This document shows, one piece after another, positions 1-13,021 of a DNA stretch of 64,000 nt. Both the position numbers and the translations under genes were made by a program. Each line of letters starts with the position of its first letter. Positions within the stretch are counted from its first letter, which is position 1. The stretch is from Daucus carota subsp. sativus (taxonomy: Eukaryota > Streptophyta > Magnoliopsida > Apiales > Apiaceae). The notes below the pieces were generated by a model. The model worked only from the letters and a program-made list of their open reading frames with translations. It did no database searches and was not told where the DNA came from. The stretch spans positions 39,209,796-39,273,795 of the forward strand of contig NC_030386.2 in assembly GCF_001625215.2 (NCBI RefSeq). Reading direction: 5' to 3'.

Positions 1-103
1 AACCTGATACAAGGAAAAACAAAGGAAGGAGATTTGTAACTAAAACTCTAAAAGATTTTAAATTGACATAAAAAAAGGTACGGTACCATTATCCAAGTAC
101 AAG

Positions 104-1696
104 TTAGTAGAAAGCATACCCACTGTGTATCAGGTGCATGTGTATCTTGGCAAGTGCATAGGCTGCCGTGGGAAGGAGAGCTTCGACTTCTTCATCACTG
201 ACCTAAAATGCAAATGAATGTAAATTAATAAAGTAAAAAGTGTTAACATAGTTTTGAAAAATAAATGAAGGAAGACATCAAGAAAATTAAAAATTAACTC
301 TCAAACTCAATTTATAAGAACAAATTTAAAACGAAGCGAAAACATACAGCTGACCATCCCTCAAAATTTGTACTCTTCATTATCTGAACAGGCCTGTGGC
401 AAAAATAATTAGCATTAGAACATAACTTGGGATAAATAAATTTTCTTACCGGTATTCGTATCAATACTTACATATCAACTGGGCAAAGAAGCAAACAGTC
501 ATCCCCTCTGGAGCTTCTAAACACTCTTCTGACTACACAATCTAGTGGGAAATTATTGGTGGAATCGACCTGTTCATGGTATTTTTCAAATTGTCATGCT
601 TCATGAAATTAAAAACCACAAACAATTCCAAAGGATACTGTAAGAAGTGAACATTAGTAATTGATAAACGGAAAAGCTTTTTTTTTTTATACATATTAGC
701 TTTGTGTAGTCGTCTTCAACTGTTAATAGGGAATTAGTCATATTCAGTTAGAAAATCTATTACTATTGTAGAATTCAGTACAATCACAAATATTCTAATT
801 AACTTATCGACATCATTGCTCGCATTATTACGCTAATAATAACTTTCTAAAGTCACAACTTAATTCCTTATATTTATCAGAAATCATACATGAAATGCAG
901 GGATTACAAAATTCACTAAAAAATCGTAAAAAATACATATCCCGGTTAGGCTCTCAGTACCTCCAAATCAATTATCAAAATTCATATACTTCCAGTTTGT
1001 TAGTTTCGTGTTCCTTATCTCACTTCAAATTTACCTCTACACACATCATCAAGCTAGCATAGCTCCAAATTACATAAACTAAACAAACATAACATGTAAC
1101 AAGTAACTACTACTAAAGCCACACAATTCCCCAACTAACTATTTCCGTTTGTTAGTTCCGCATTCCCTATCGTATTAACACACATCTTCACATCAATATA
1201 AATTCAATTAAACTACATAACAAGCGAGCATTAGTAATCAGAGCAACTAATCAATTCTTACAATGGTGACAATTCGCTTATTCGAAACCATGAGCACTTT
1301 CCCTTGCTCATCCACCACAAATCCAGCCGGCGGCTTCGGCATCGACTGATAAGCCTCTCCCTCATCCTCCTCCTCATCATCCACATCTCCGTGTTCGACA
1401 ACAAAATCACTAGCTCCAAAGCCTCTATACACATCACTATTCTTCTTATTCTTATAATTACCATTACCACTAGCCTTATTATTGTTATAATCAGGATTAG
1501 GCTTCTTTTTGCGCTTCTTATTGACGGGATTAGTGCTCTGCTTAGCGGCGCGGCAGGTGAATCGGAGAGAAGATACTGGTTTTCTAGGGTTTGGATTGTG
1601 AATTGAGAGTGAGAGTGGGGGTATAATTGGGATTAGTCTGTGTTTGAAGTGTGGGTAGAGTGAAATTGATGTGTTTGAAGATGAAGCGAACGCCAT
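104..1696 (-). CDS. Plastid-targeted conserved protein, four exons visible, probably continues past left edge
   Basis: Exons read on the minus strand are 1262-1696, 472-569, 348-393 and 104-202, all joined at GT/AG borders in frame. The first exon starts with a Ser/Thr-rich, acid-poor stretch typical of a chloroplast transit peptide, then a basic Asn/Lys-rich linker and an acidic patch. The spliced exons then read a well-conserved domain containing LLLCPVDMPVQIMKSTNFEG and EALLPTAAYALAKIHMHLIH. This resembles a plant/cyanobacterial domain of unknown function (perhaps the DUF3727 type, from memory, unsure). A stop occurs at 104-106, giving 223 residues. However, a good donor (GTATGC) follows SG at about 119, just where I recall family members continuing, so the true 3' part probably lies outside the window. 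The function is not known to me. Confidence 0.75.
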
Positions 1697-2795
1697 TTCT
1701 TATGATTATATCAAGCCGTTATAATAGTTGGAGCAGTGTGTGTGTAAGTGTGTGTGTTTTTTTTTTTCAGGGTTTGCTCGCTTTGGTTTGTTTATCGGGC
1801 CACTTGTTGACTACTGTCGGCTGACATGTATTTTCGTCAGTTTTTTATAGGCTTAAAAAAATTGATATTCGGTTTTGAAGTTCAAATATTATATATATCA
1901 AAAATGTTCCTAATATCACATTAAAATATTATATTATATAATATTAGGATTTGTAATAATAAAAAACTACATGAGTTGACGTTTATAATAAGTGTTATTT
2001 TTTGTGACTTCCAAGATGAAATTTTATAAAATAATATTTAAAAATATATTGTTAGCATGTTGTTTAAGGTATTATTATTGGAAATTGTGATAAATCGGTT
2101 AAAACCCCTATCATATTCACTTAACTTTTTTTTTTTTTTACGACTGAAGTATGATTTTACCACTGAGCCACTCTCAACCCATATATTCACTTAACTTATT
2201 ATCATAAAAAGGTTGAATTTTCTTACATATTTAAATTATAGAAAACTGGTTTATACAAATTATTTTAAATGATTCAAAACTGCTTGTATAGAAAAGTCAA
2301 AAAGTATTATATATAAATAATTTCTTTTAACCAGTTAAAATATTTGCAAAATCAACGAGACAAAGATAATGAGAAATGAATAAATAGTAACAGAACTTTT
2401 ATTTTTGATTAGTCCATTGTTAGTCGCAGACTCGCAATAGGTAGCAATATTACTGTGACTAGTGCTTTTTTAATAGCATAGGTGAACGAACAGCCTCAAG
2501 AAATTGAGAATCGTCCCTCGAGATAATTGTTGTTTGATTGCACTAACAACGTACTTGTGCTCACTGTCCTGAAGCATTCACCTTCAGATGGCGAAAGATG
2601 AAAGAACAATTCTCACTCTCGTTTTACATAACAAGTACGGTAACATGTTCGGATTGACAAAAACAAACTTGAATGTACATAATTGTAACAATCTATATGG
2701 CAGTATAAGGTAAACAAAACACCACGATACGACTTCACTCTAATTCGAGATGCAAGAATGAAGGTACATATATTAAACTCAGGTAGAAACTTAAC
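1697..2795. other. Intergenic, AT-rich
   Basis: This is the upstream region of the plastid-protein gene and the downstream region of the IST1-like gene. A short GT repeat and T-run lie at about 1737-1768, in the likely 5' leader. On the minus strand, 2131-2188 reads TGGCTCAGTGG, a good match to a tRNA-type A box, and runs into an A-run, so it may be a SINE relic. I see no gene. Confidence 0.5.
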
Positions 2796-5700
2796 TCAAT
2801 GCTTCCCAGCAGAGTCGAATTTGTCATCAAATGAAGGCTCGCGAGATACAGAATTTGGCCCTCTGTTGAATAAGTTTGGGTAAGAGAGATATGACTCATC
2901 TTCTAGAGAATCCACTCGTTTGGGCTGGTGTGGAGGTGTATATTGACCAAGGTTAAGGTTCTCGGAAATGGAGGGATTAGAATTCAGCTCTGAGTTGTCA
3001 TATTCCGGATATTTGGTTGTCTCTAACTCGGGGTGGTCACCAAGATGAAGACGAGAGTGTAGAGAATTTGAAATATCAGAATCCGTGAATGAGTTTTCAT
3101 GATCAAGAGCCTGTTTCTTCCCTGTATCTGACACTGAAGAGCCTGAATGAAAAGGGTTGTCACCTGTAATTTGAGAGCCCCCAACATTCCTTTTGCTGAC
3201 GATTTCATTAATTCTAAATTCAGCTAGGCTCGCAGCTGAGCGGGCAGCAGCTGCTGCATGCTCAGCGCTAGAAGCAGCAGCCTGGGCTGCAGCCAAAACA
3301 TCTAGCAAATCCACATCATCAGTGCTGGTCCTCAAAACAGATGGAGGAGGGTTGATTTCTCTTTCTAAAGCGGTAGAAGATGATGGTGGGGGTAAAGATA
3401 CAGAGGACGGTGGTGGGGGAGAGATGAACGGCAGAAACTGCTTATCTTCATCGACCAAAGTACTAGGAGGTTTGAAGTCCTCACTTTCTGGTTTATCTCT
3501 GAGCATTTCCTCAAGCTCTGCCTTTAAATCATGTGAATAAGATTCTTCATCGCCTGACGAGTTTGTTGATTCAGGATCAAGGCCAGACAAGGCAGAAGCT
3601 GGGAAAGGGAGCATCTCTGGGGCCGTCCCAGTCCCCTTACTTGGACGAAGTGATGCTGTTGGAACTTCAGGGAAATCAGATGTGTCAAAGCCAGCATCTG
3701 AGTCAGATGCGTAATGAGGGACTTGTTCCGAGCCAGTATCATCAACATCGTCATCTTTCTTTTCTTCTGGAAGGGGCACTTTGGTTTCACTGACAAATTG
3801 TGTTGGACCATTCTGCCAAAGGATAATAAACCTCGTAAAATATCTAATATGAAATAAAAGCACGAGAATAATTGTAATTTTCTCTTTCTGATTCCTATTT
3901 GGTGCAATCACAATAACAATTACCCACCAGCAGATCTTCATGCGGTTTCAACAATTCACTTTCAGAGGCAGTTGGATCCCAATCTAATTCATGTTCTTCT
4001 GCAATGTCCTTTAACAGCTTCAACTTGACATCAGGGGCAGGAGCACGGACAGAAAGCAATTCTATCAACTACAAAGCAAAAGCACAAGAAACATCATATA
4101 AGAACAATGCTAGCATGCCCTTTTGCTTTAGTCCACTACGTTAATATAGTTTGCATGCAAGTCAGATTTGTCTCGAGTGATTGTGTTACTTGTATGACAT
4201 CCGACAGAAGAGAAAAAGAGACTAGCTAGTTCCATAGTTACAGATGCCAAACCTGTCGATTGACACCACATTCTGGCATCAGCTCTGTTGCAGCTACCAC
4301 AAATTCTTTCCCATATTTTCCAGCAAAGAGCATTTGAACCTGAATCAACTCTGGCAAATCCGCACATCTTGGTGCAGCAAAACAGATGCTTGAAATTGCC
4401 TCTTTTAAATCAAGAGGGCATTCCCTAGATTGAGTACACAACAGCAAAAAAAAGAAGTCAATTTGCAGAAATGATGCCAATTCGTACACTACTTCAACAA
4501 GTACATACTAATTACAATCTCACTCGTATAATCAAACAAAACTGACAGTACTTAAAAATTAGCCAAGAAGACTACATAATAGTGACAAAACCATGACTGG
4601 TTTCGAAGCCATTACTTAGGAAAGAAGGAAGAAGAACATAATGCACAGCTAGAAAGCAGGATTCTTCCACTCACGCGCCGCACCGCGCATTCGATTCTTG
4701 GGGGTGCGGCTATTTTTGGGGAATCTTCTTAATTAATTAATCAAGTGAATAGTTACTTAATCACTTAACTACCTTATAATGCAACAATTAATTAATAGCA
4801 ATTGCTAAGAATAATGAACTCATCTGGTTAATATGAATATTTAGTTAATACATACATTATACATTTTTAACGTGTTACTATTTGCCAAGCAGGGATTCTT
4901 CGACTCACGCGCCGCACCGCACATTCGATTCTTGGGGGTGCGGCCATTTTTGGGGAATCTTCTTAATTAATTAATCAAGTAAATAGTTACTTAATCACTT
5001 AACTATCTTATAATGCAACAATTGTATTATATCATTTACTAAGAATAATGAAATTATTTAGTTATTTATATGACTATTTAGTTAATATACACCCCCTGAG
5101 TCCCCATATTAGATTTGCCGAATTTCCATGTCCCCGTGCTACGAACCCCCGCACACGCACTTTGCTTCCTAGATACATGCACGTGGAAGGAAAAGTGAGT
5201 GCACCATTTGGTCGATAGTGTCAAGACGTAACCAAACAGTGGGTTACTATTTAATTAAAAAAATTCACAGGCATTGCATGACGTCATGGAAAAAATATTA
5301 AGAGAAGAAGCTGGATAGAGTTCAGAACACTTCAAGGGAAAAAATATATCTTCAGCCTTCAAATACTGGGGAACACAGCTTATGCATCTCAAAAATTTTC
5401 GATGCACTAATTGTCCATAATCATAATTTGTTGACCTACTACGTACATTACAGAAAACCCTAAGTTGTATCACAAGTTAATATATAATTTTATACAGACC
5501 TACTCGAAATTATATATGGTATTGCAAAGTCTGCTCCTCTATTGTTGAAACTGTCACTGATAAAAAAGTTGATATTTAACGTTGTCACACTTCACACGAC
5601 AACGCTGTACAGACCGACAACGCTGTGCAGACTTGATACCACTTAACACGTCAGTTAAAATAAGAGAATAATAGGATTCATCTCATAAACCCTTTGGGAC

Positions 5701-6812
5701 CATGAAACCATATAATATAATTAATATTTTTAGCGGCTATTCATTTATATCATTCAAACCTATTATTTTATCAGAATTAATGATTCACGTATATAATATG
5801 CTACAAAACTTCGACATGATAATGTCAATCTCTTTCCCCTTTCAGGTCAAAAAACTAGCATTTTCCATTCCCTAAGACCAAACACAACTAGCAAAGAGTA
5901 GATAATAAGACGAATTGATAATAACATCATCTGAAACCTAGGATGTAAAGCCAACAAACTAACTGTCTGTATAACCTCGATATTAATTTATTTCTTCAAG
6001 TTTTAACCTAAGCATATACACATCTGCAGTCTGCCTCACTGATGCTCTATCTCATTGTTATCAAAATTTCCTAAAATGGGATATTTTACTCAACCAAATA
6101 ATAGCATGCCACTCACATATCATCAGATAACTATATATAAAACCCCGAAAACAAAAATTAAAGTCACAAGTAACCTCTGCGATTCAATAATAGGAAGACG
6201 AACACTGATAAGCTCACAAAACAGTTCAATGATCTCCTGCGCTGCCATCATTTTCTCCTCTCTTATAATATGCTCAACCTGAACATCATTTCAACACAGA
6301 ACAATTACAATCATATCTAAACGATCACTCACACGTCAACAAAACACAGTTTTTCAAGTTAAAACCAGCTTCTACCCGAATCCGAGCAGTCGCTTCCTGT
6401 CCAGTCTCCAACAACTTAGCAATATCCCTCCGCATCTGCTTAAGCTGAATTTCTCTCCGATTCCTCAACAACTTAATCCGCGGAATCGTCAATTTAAGCA
6501 AGGTCTTACTACATAATCACCACAACAAACAAGTAAACTCAAGTCAGACTGATCCACTCATATCATTTCACATCAAATCATCGCAAACACTAAAACAACA
6601 CAATCAAATTCTAAACAATACTTAACATCACACACTCAATAAATTCACAATTAAACTTCAATTAAGCTCAGGATCAGTTAATTACTTGATTCATCACATA
6701 AATAATCATTCACATACACATATAAACATTAATTAATCGACGATTCCGATGATTAAATTTACCATCTCGGAGCTTTAAAGCCTTTGTTGAAGAACGAATC
6801 GAGCATCGACAT
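2796..6812 (-). CDS. IST1-like protein (regulator of VPS4 in the multivesicular body pathway)
   Basis: Six coding exons: 6763-6812, 6376-6508, 6175-6278, 4253-4424, 3928-4068 and 2796-3812. They join in frame to 538 residues. The N-terminus MSMLDSFFNKGFK and the following Ist1 domain (about residues 12-176, with LRNRREIQLKQMRRDIAKLL, VEHIIREEKMMAAQEIIELF and LDLKEAISSICFAAPRCADL) are very highly conserved in the family. The Ist1 domain binds ESCRT-III and the VPS4 ATPase in endosomal sorting. The long last exon is a low-complexity Ser/Pro/Asp-rich tail with an Ala-rich coiled stretch, typical of the larger plant members. A leader intron is likely, because CAG immediately precedes the ATG and a GT donor lies near 6937. 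Intron 3 (1,750 bp) holds a duplicated GC-rich repeat. I find no lesion. Confidence 0.93.
4654..5091. repeat. Tandem pair of about 200-bp repeats with GC-rich core, in IST1-like intron 3
   Basis: Copy 1 runs about 4654-4856 and copy 2 about 4887-5091. Both start GATTCTTC.ACTCACGCGCC, share the inverted motif GCCGCACC...GGTGCGGC and TTCTTAATTAATTAATCAAG, and end near TTAGTTAATA. They differ at few positions over the first 130 bp and diverge in the AT-rich tail. I recognise no element family. Confidence 0.8.
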
Positions 6813-8422
6813 CTGTAAATCGCGCAGATCAAATCGCCGATACGATATCTGTGTTTAAAACGAGCGATAATTATTAATTGAAGGATAAAATTATAAATGT
6901 TTGATGTGTATAAGGTTATGTACAAAAGAGTGTACCTGCTCCTCTATGAAGCGGATTATACGCGTAAGTAAATTATGCGAACTCAGTTTTGTTTGCTTAA
7001 CGCGGTAGGCATAGCCAGATTTTTAATGATGCATTTTTATATACTTTGACTGTTTGAGGAAAAAAAACAATAAACATGCGAATAAAAAAATAATGTACTG
7101 TCATGTACCGGACGTTATTTGTAATTTACTAATTTCGCGGATAAATTTATTAAAATATGAAAAATGTTAGACGCTTTAAAAATTGTTCCAAATTTTTGTT
7201 GACAATATTTGTTGGTTATGCTCATATTAATACTAATATTAATACCCATAATCACATTAATAAACGATAAATCATATATAAACCATCTAATTAAAATTAT
7301 GTGTATATCTATTACGTCATTTAAAAGATTTTCTCAAAAAACATATTGTAGAAAGATAACGTCTCCATGATTCCTCATCAGTCTATACCAAGTTTAACCA
7401 TGATTTCTAATAAAAAAAATATACATACATTAAAATTATGGAGGATATAAGGATCATTTTAAAAGGTATGATTCAGAAAAAAAACTTACAACGAATCAGT
7501 AATTAGATAAAACGTCTTTTAATTCATAATTTAAAAGAAAAATGGGATTTGCATAAATTTAATAATTTTAAGAACAATACAAATGTAATCTAAGAAATTA
7601 TTGTGAACGAAAATCGTAGCAAATCAAAAGAGTTTTCTAAAATATGAAGAATCATTATATGCTAGTAAAAATTGAATTTACTACAAAATTTAGAAGATAT
7701 TTGTTTTATTTCATGCACAACTGTGAGTGTAATATTGTGTAATAGACATAGAAAATGTAATATTATGTCATGAACAGTATTTTTGATCATAACATAATTA
7801 TTTTTGATCCCGGGAAAAGTGCATTTTTAATATCGATAAACGAATATCCTAAATAACTAAATATGGTTTTTTAGTCCCAAATATTTTCAGTCATACTTTT
7901 CTGTTGCAATGAGCATGCAGATTTTTCATTTATAAATATGTTAGTGTCACATTTGCTTGTTTAAAAATTTTACATCGATTTTTTTCATTTAAACACGTGT
8001 TAGTATCATATTAGCTTGTTTAGAAATTTTACCTATGCCGATCTTCTCTGTTGATTTCTCCTTAGAAAACATTGTTATCTAACAGTTTAACCTCCCAGGA
8101 ACATCTTCTTCGGGCCACTCGTGAAAAAATTAGAGAAAATATGTTTCAGAAATTAGTGATAAGATAGATAAGAAATCAGTAACTACTGAATTTTATCAAA
8201 GAAAAAGAAGGAAGAAGAAAGTCTTTTAACTTAATCAAACAAAAAAGTCTTAACTGAAACTGTCACACAAACTATAAGTTTATCGACAAGACCTCCATAT
8301 TCCGGGTCCTTGAGCAACAATTAACAAGACAACAGAAGAATACGGTTCAGATTAGTGCAGACTTTTTTTAACAACAGACAATACTTAAGGAGCTAAATAG
8401 CTCAATGAACCGCTGTAAATAA
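6813..8422. other. Intergenic, AT-rich
   Basis: The first 150 bp is the 5' leader and probable leader intron of the IST1-like gene. The rest is AT-rich with no coding signal on either strand. The last 200 bp before 8423 is the 3' flank of the oxidoreductase gene. Confidence 0.5.
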
Positions 8423-11376
8423 TTACTCAACAATCTCAACTTTCTTACAACCATTGTAAACAGATTCTTTGACAGCATCTAATGTAAGTTGCGTCTTCCT
8501 ACTGATGGTAGGCCATTTCTTGTCAGGTTTTGCACCTTTATTTCTTATATCCGCCACTAACCTCGAGAACTCCCTCACCATCAGACATTCCTGAGGAAGA
8601 TCTGTCATAACTGTGTGCTCGCTTGGCTTCGGCACCCATCCAGTCATCAAGTCATTGAATCCTGACATTACAGCAGTGGTAAAAGAGGCTTTGTTTTCTT
8701 CATAAGGGATGACAAAATCGTGCATATGCAAAGTCCCCTTAGTCCCGACAAAAGTGACATCCATGATCAAGTTTTCCAAGAAAGAGCAACGGAAGGTTGC
8801 TACTTTTCCATCTTCCCAATGTAAGGAAGCATTACATGTCAAAATCACGCCTGCTTTGTTGAGAATAGTTCCAGGCAAAGCAGTTACAAATTTAGGCAGT
8901 TCGAAATCAGCAGCCCACAGAATTGACCTGATGCAGTACCACCCTACGTCACCAAGAGCGCCTAGACCATCAAGATCTGGTTTCGTTCTAATATCATTCT
9001 CCAGAAAATCAGGGGTAACCGCGAAACCGAAGCAGCTATTTACCTGTGAAATTTCAAAATAACATCAGAAACAGTGTAAACTACCAAATGAACAGAAAAG
9101 AGTGCTAGCTCTGAAAAAATAAAGGGTGTTGCCTCTATAAGTTTTGTTTCAAATTACAATATTCTAACACTGACCAGCCGATCAGTTGTAAAGCAAATAT
9201 TATTATATATAGAACATTAGAACTTTCGAGGCAATTTATTTAATGAAAAAAATCAAGGTTACCCATCAAGTATAGCGAACTTAACTGTTTTATTGCCAAA
9301 ACATGCCAATAAAAAGCTAGAGATAACATTATTTTAAGAATATTCAGAAAATATATATTATACTATCCAAGTGAAATAGACATACAAACTACAAAGCTCT
9401 AATTAGGAGAGAATATCGACAGAGAAATCAATTAACTCAAGTTCCAGGTCCATTAATGCCAATTGTTTAACATAATATTAGGATAGAGAAAAACATTACA
9501 CCTGTAGATAGTTTGTCATGTTTAGTGGAATGTTCAGTAAATATGATTCTTACTGTGATGAATACGTGACAGGAAACGTAGAAGAACGGCAAAGTCTGAA
9601 TATTAAAGAATGAAACTATATGATACTCTGTTGGCCATCATGTGAACATCATGCTTCTAACTTGTTTTAAAGTTTGTGACAAATGTACCTAAACCTTCTT
9701 ACTTGAATATAAGTTTATTGTTTATAATATATTCTACACTTTACTAATTGGTAGAATGGACATGCTACTGGTGTGAACATGTAAACGATAGGAACCCCCA
9801 CATTATTGTTAAAAAGAGGGAATTGGTTTAATTTTTTTACTAGTTAAGCAATGAAGAGGCCTCAGAAGTTTCCCTGAAAACTTGACTTATTTTAACCTGA
9901 TACCCAACACCCATATTATAATCTAGAACTTCTAAAATTTGTTTACCAAATTACAACAACAAAAAGGCACCAAGTGAAATAAGTGAAATGTTGCAATCTA
10001 GTCATTGCAGATAGTTAACATGGAACATTCATACGTGGTATTATAACAAGAAAGATTGTTAAAGATGGTTGACTGGCACAAAAATATGTCTCGATGTTAC
10101 CAGAGAAACGTATGAAATAATAATTGGACACAGTAAAATGTAAATTATGTAACACAACATAAGATATTATACTTAACAATGTTTAGATGGATCATCCACC
10201 TGAAGGGGACTAAATATCTACATTTGCGTCTTCATCCTCCATAAACTGAATTGACCAGCTAAATAATTTAATATTAGAAGAAAAAGAAAAGGAAAAGAAA
10301 ATCTAGTCCCCAATCTGAATTGAAAATGAAGTTATCAATTTACTGTACAAAAACCGGAGAATCTAAAACAGAAAACCTGAACATAAATGCAAATAAAGCA
10401 GCACCATGAAATATGCACCGCTAAAAAACAAGCACATTATAATCGGGCATATTCATCACATGTGCAAAGCTCACTCTTGGTACACACAAGCATCACTCCA
10501 TTCCAAAAAATATATATATAACATCACACATTTTCAGCACATAAGCAAAACTTAGTTAGCACTTTAGCACATAACTATAATTTTATAAACTTTTATTCCA
10601 CGAGTCAAACACCATTTAATTCCAAAGTTAACTTTAAGATCTCTATATCTAGCTATGTAGCCTATACTAATATCTAGTGATCGCATCGTGATGATCTACT
10701 GATGTGCACATTAAATAACTACATTAGATGATTAAGCACATTTTCAGCACATAACCTAAGCTAGCTAGCTTATCCATTTCGCATCATACTAATAAGCATC
10801 ATTCAATTCCAAAACTATAACTCAACAAATCTATCAATCCATCAATTTATATGTACACAATTTCGAAACACGAGCATCATTCAATTCAACAGAATTTCAC
10901 AATCATACCGCCTTGAGTTCACCGAAACTCTCGGAATCCGATAAAAACTCCTTAATCTTACTAGCCCTGGGATGATGCATCCACATAGTCCCATCCATAA
11001 ACTGCACTCCATTCCTCTCACACGCCTCGACAATCTTATCGAACTCGAGAGCATTAATCGCCACCGGCTTCTCTAACAACACGTGTTTCTTCTTCTCCGC
11101 CGCCGCAACCGCCCACCGGACGTGAAGACTGGTCGGTAACGGCAAGTAGACGGCGTCAATTTCGGAGTCGTCCAAAACGGCGTCGTAGCTAGCGTATGCC
11201 TTGGCGGAGGCGGGGAAGTTATTCGCGGCGGCGAATTGGGCCGCTTTTTCGGCGGAGCGGCTGCCGACGGCGGCGAGAGAGGCGTTGGGAGCGAGAGAGA
11301 TTGCGCGCGAGACCTTGCGAGCTATATCGGCGCAACCGATTATACCGAATCGGATCGGAGCCGACGGGTCGGCCAT
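8423..11376 (-). CDS. Gfo/Idh/MocA-family NAD(P)-dependent oxidoreductase
   Basis: Two exons, 10909-11376 and 8423-9043, join in frame (GCG|GTATGA to CAG|GTA) to a 362-residue protein with no transit peptide. Residues 11-19, GIIGCADIA, form the Rossmann nucleotide-binding turn. VLLEKPVA near residues 99-106 contains the family EKP motif, whose lysine is catalytic. The C-terminal half (LGALGDVGWYCIRSILWAA and so on) is the GFO_IDH_MocA C-terminal sheet. Length and sequence fit the plant cytosolic group annotated as uncharacterised oxidoreductases of the At4g09670 type. The substrate is unknown; bacterial and animal relatives oxidise sugars or dihydrodiols. A single 1,865-bp intron splits the two domains. 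Confidence 0.93.
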
Positions 11377-11747
11377 AGCAGTGTGTGTGGATAGACGACT
11401 GTCTGTTGGGTCGACAGGAGTAATCTATCTCGATATCCTATAATCCCGCTCTTCTGTAATTGATTTTGACATTTGTATTTTGTTATCATTGAATATACAA
11501 TATAATTTTTTCGATAGTAACAGTAATTTCCAATCGATCGACCGGAAGGAGTTGGCTAAATTGAAATAAATTATTTAAAACAAAAAGAGATCTTGGAGAC
11601 TCGAATTTTAAATTATTTCATATGTTGGTTGGTAGATTTTGAAAACTCGAATTTTTATTATTTTTCTAAACTAATTTTAAAAATAAGTTTTTTAGAAAAT
11701 GAAAGAACAATTTTCATGTCATTTTCATATATAGACTAAATCAAATC

Positions 11748-11846
11748 AAACCAGACATACTCGGTATATCCCGCTTAGAGCAGGTCTGAATGCCACTAAA
11801 GCAGAGAGGCTATAAGGAGACTGTTTCCGTGAAAACCCCCGGTTTA
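11748..11846 (-). mobile_element. SINE 3' module (Angio-domain type)
   Basis: Read on the minus strand, this contains CGGGGGTTTTCACGGAAACA, then CTGCTCTAAGCGGGATATAC and a terminal TATGTCTGGTTTGATTTG. The same blocks occur in the + strand copy at 62208-62336. This is the common 3' end of angiosperm SINEs (GGAAACAGCCTC...GGGAT.ACTGGGTATG, established knowledge). No clear pol III head is visible here. Confidence 0.65.
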
Positions 11847-12671
11847 GTGCACAATAAATAATATAATGTGTGATGTAATATTAATATACCTTAACACATG
11901 ACCTTCTTCACATGGGACTTACCTACACAGTTCCCGTTTGTCGATGATGGATGACAATGATCTGAAACGGAGATATCAAACTGGGACGTTTGGCAACAAC
12001 TGTCAATACACTAACCACTACCAATCCAACGGAGTCTCTTTCTTGCCTTCGCCCACCCCATGTAATACCATTGTGTTGGGTTCCATCCCGAATTCCGGGA
12101 CTACAGGAGTTATAACCAACAGGAGACCGATATATTTATGATACATGGTCGAAAACTGTGTATCAAACTGCATAACCAATATAACCAATAACCATAAAAA
12201 CTTGATCTCGCATTGCAGAAGGGATCCATGTGTAGTAACCCTTGTGGAATTTCATATATAGACTATATGAGCATTATCAAGATAAAAAATAAAAAAATTC
12301 ATTTACTTTTATATCGTATCAAAATTAAAAAATATTAATCAAACAAGATTATTTATTGTTATTATGTAACATGTTAATACACAAACATAAGTGTCGTTTT
12401 TGATATAATTTAGGAATTTTACAATAAATTTATATTTTTAAATTATTTTAGAATAAAGAGTCAAAATCGTATAAGATATTGTAATGCTAGTTGAAATTAA
12501 TTGACTTCAAGATTGCAACGTTCATAGTTGAGCTTGCGTACTATATTTTTGAAAATAAAATTTACAACTTATACGAGTAATATTTTTAAGAGAAAATTTA
12601 TAATTTATTACCGGAGATATTTTTTTGGAAACAAGAAAGAAGAAAGACTTATTTCTTTTCTCATTGTGAAA
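11847..12671. other. Intergenic segment with one unexplained coding-like stretch
   Basis: The + strand from 11938 to 12141 is open for 67 codons and has higher GC and more balanced codon use than its surroundings (it reads DDNDLKRRYQTGTFG and SFLPSPTPCNTIVLGSIPN). It may be a captured or relic exon, but I do not recognise it. The remainder is AT-rich with no signal. Confidence 0.3.
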
Positions 12672-13021
12672 CTAGTCGAGAAGCCGCGCGTTGCGGCGGC
12701 CTATAAATGTTATATTAATGATTCAATATTAATATTTGTAGAGTAAAATATCCGAAACTCAAAAAAGTAGTTCTATCGCTTCCTCTCTCTATGCAGAAAC
12801 AAAATCAGATTAAAACTTTCAAGCTATTATATTCCATAAATAATCTGAAACAAAATCAGATTTTAAAACTTGCTTCTAATATATCCGAAACTAAAAGAGG
12901 TAGTTCTAATTTTTAATATTTTTTATCCAAAAATTCCATAAAATTAGAAAAATAGAACAGAGCGATGTGAGAGGCGCCACCTACACGCACCTCGCTTCTC
13001 CTTTATATAAGTATATTGAGA
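12672..13021 (-). mobile_element. 350-bp non-autonomous Helitron
   Basis: On the minus strand the element begins A|TCTCAATATACTTATATAA at 13021 and ends CTAG|T at 12672. Seven bases inside the 3' end is a GC-rich hairpin, GCCGC at 12683-12687 pairing with GCGGC at 12693-12697. These are the three Helitron hallmarks: 5' TC, a 3' hairpin with CTRR, and insertion between A and T without target duplication. There is no coding capacity. Confidence 0.82.
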
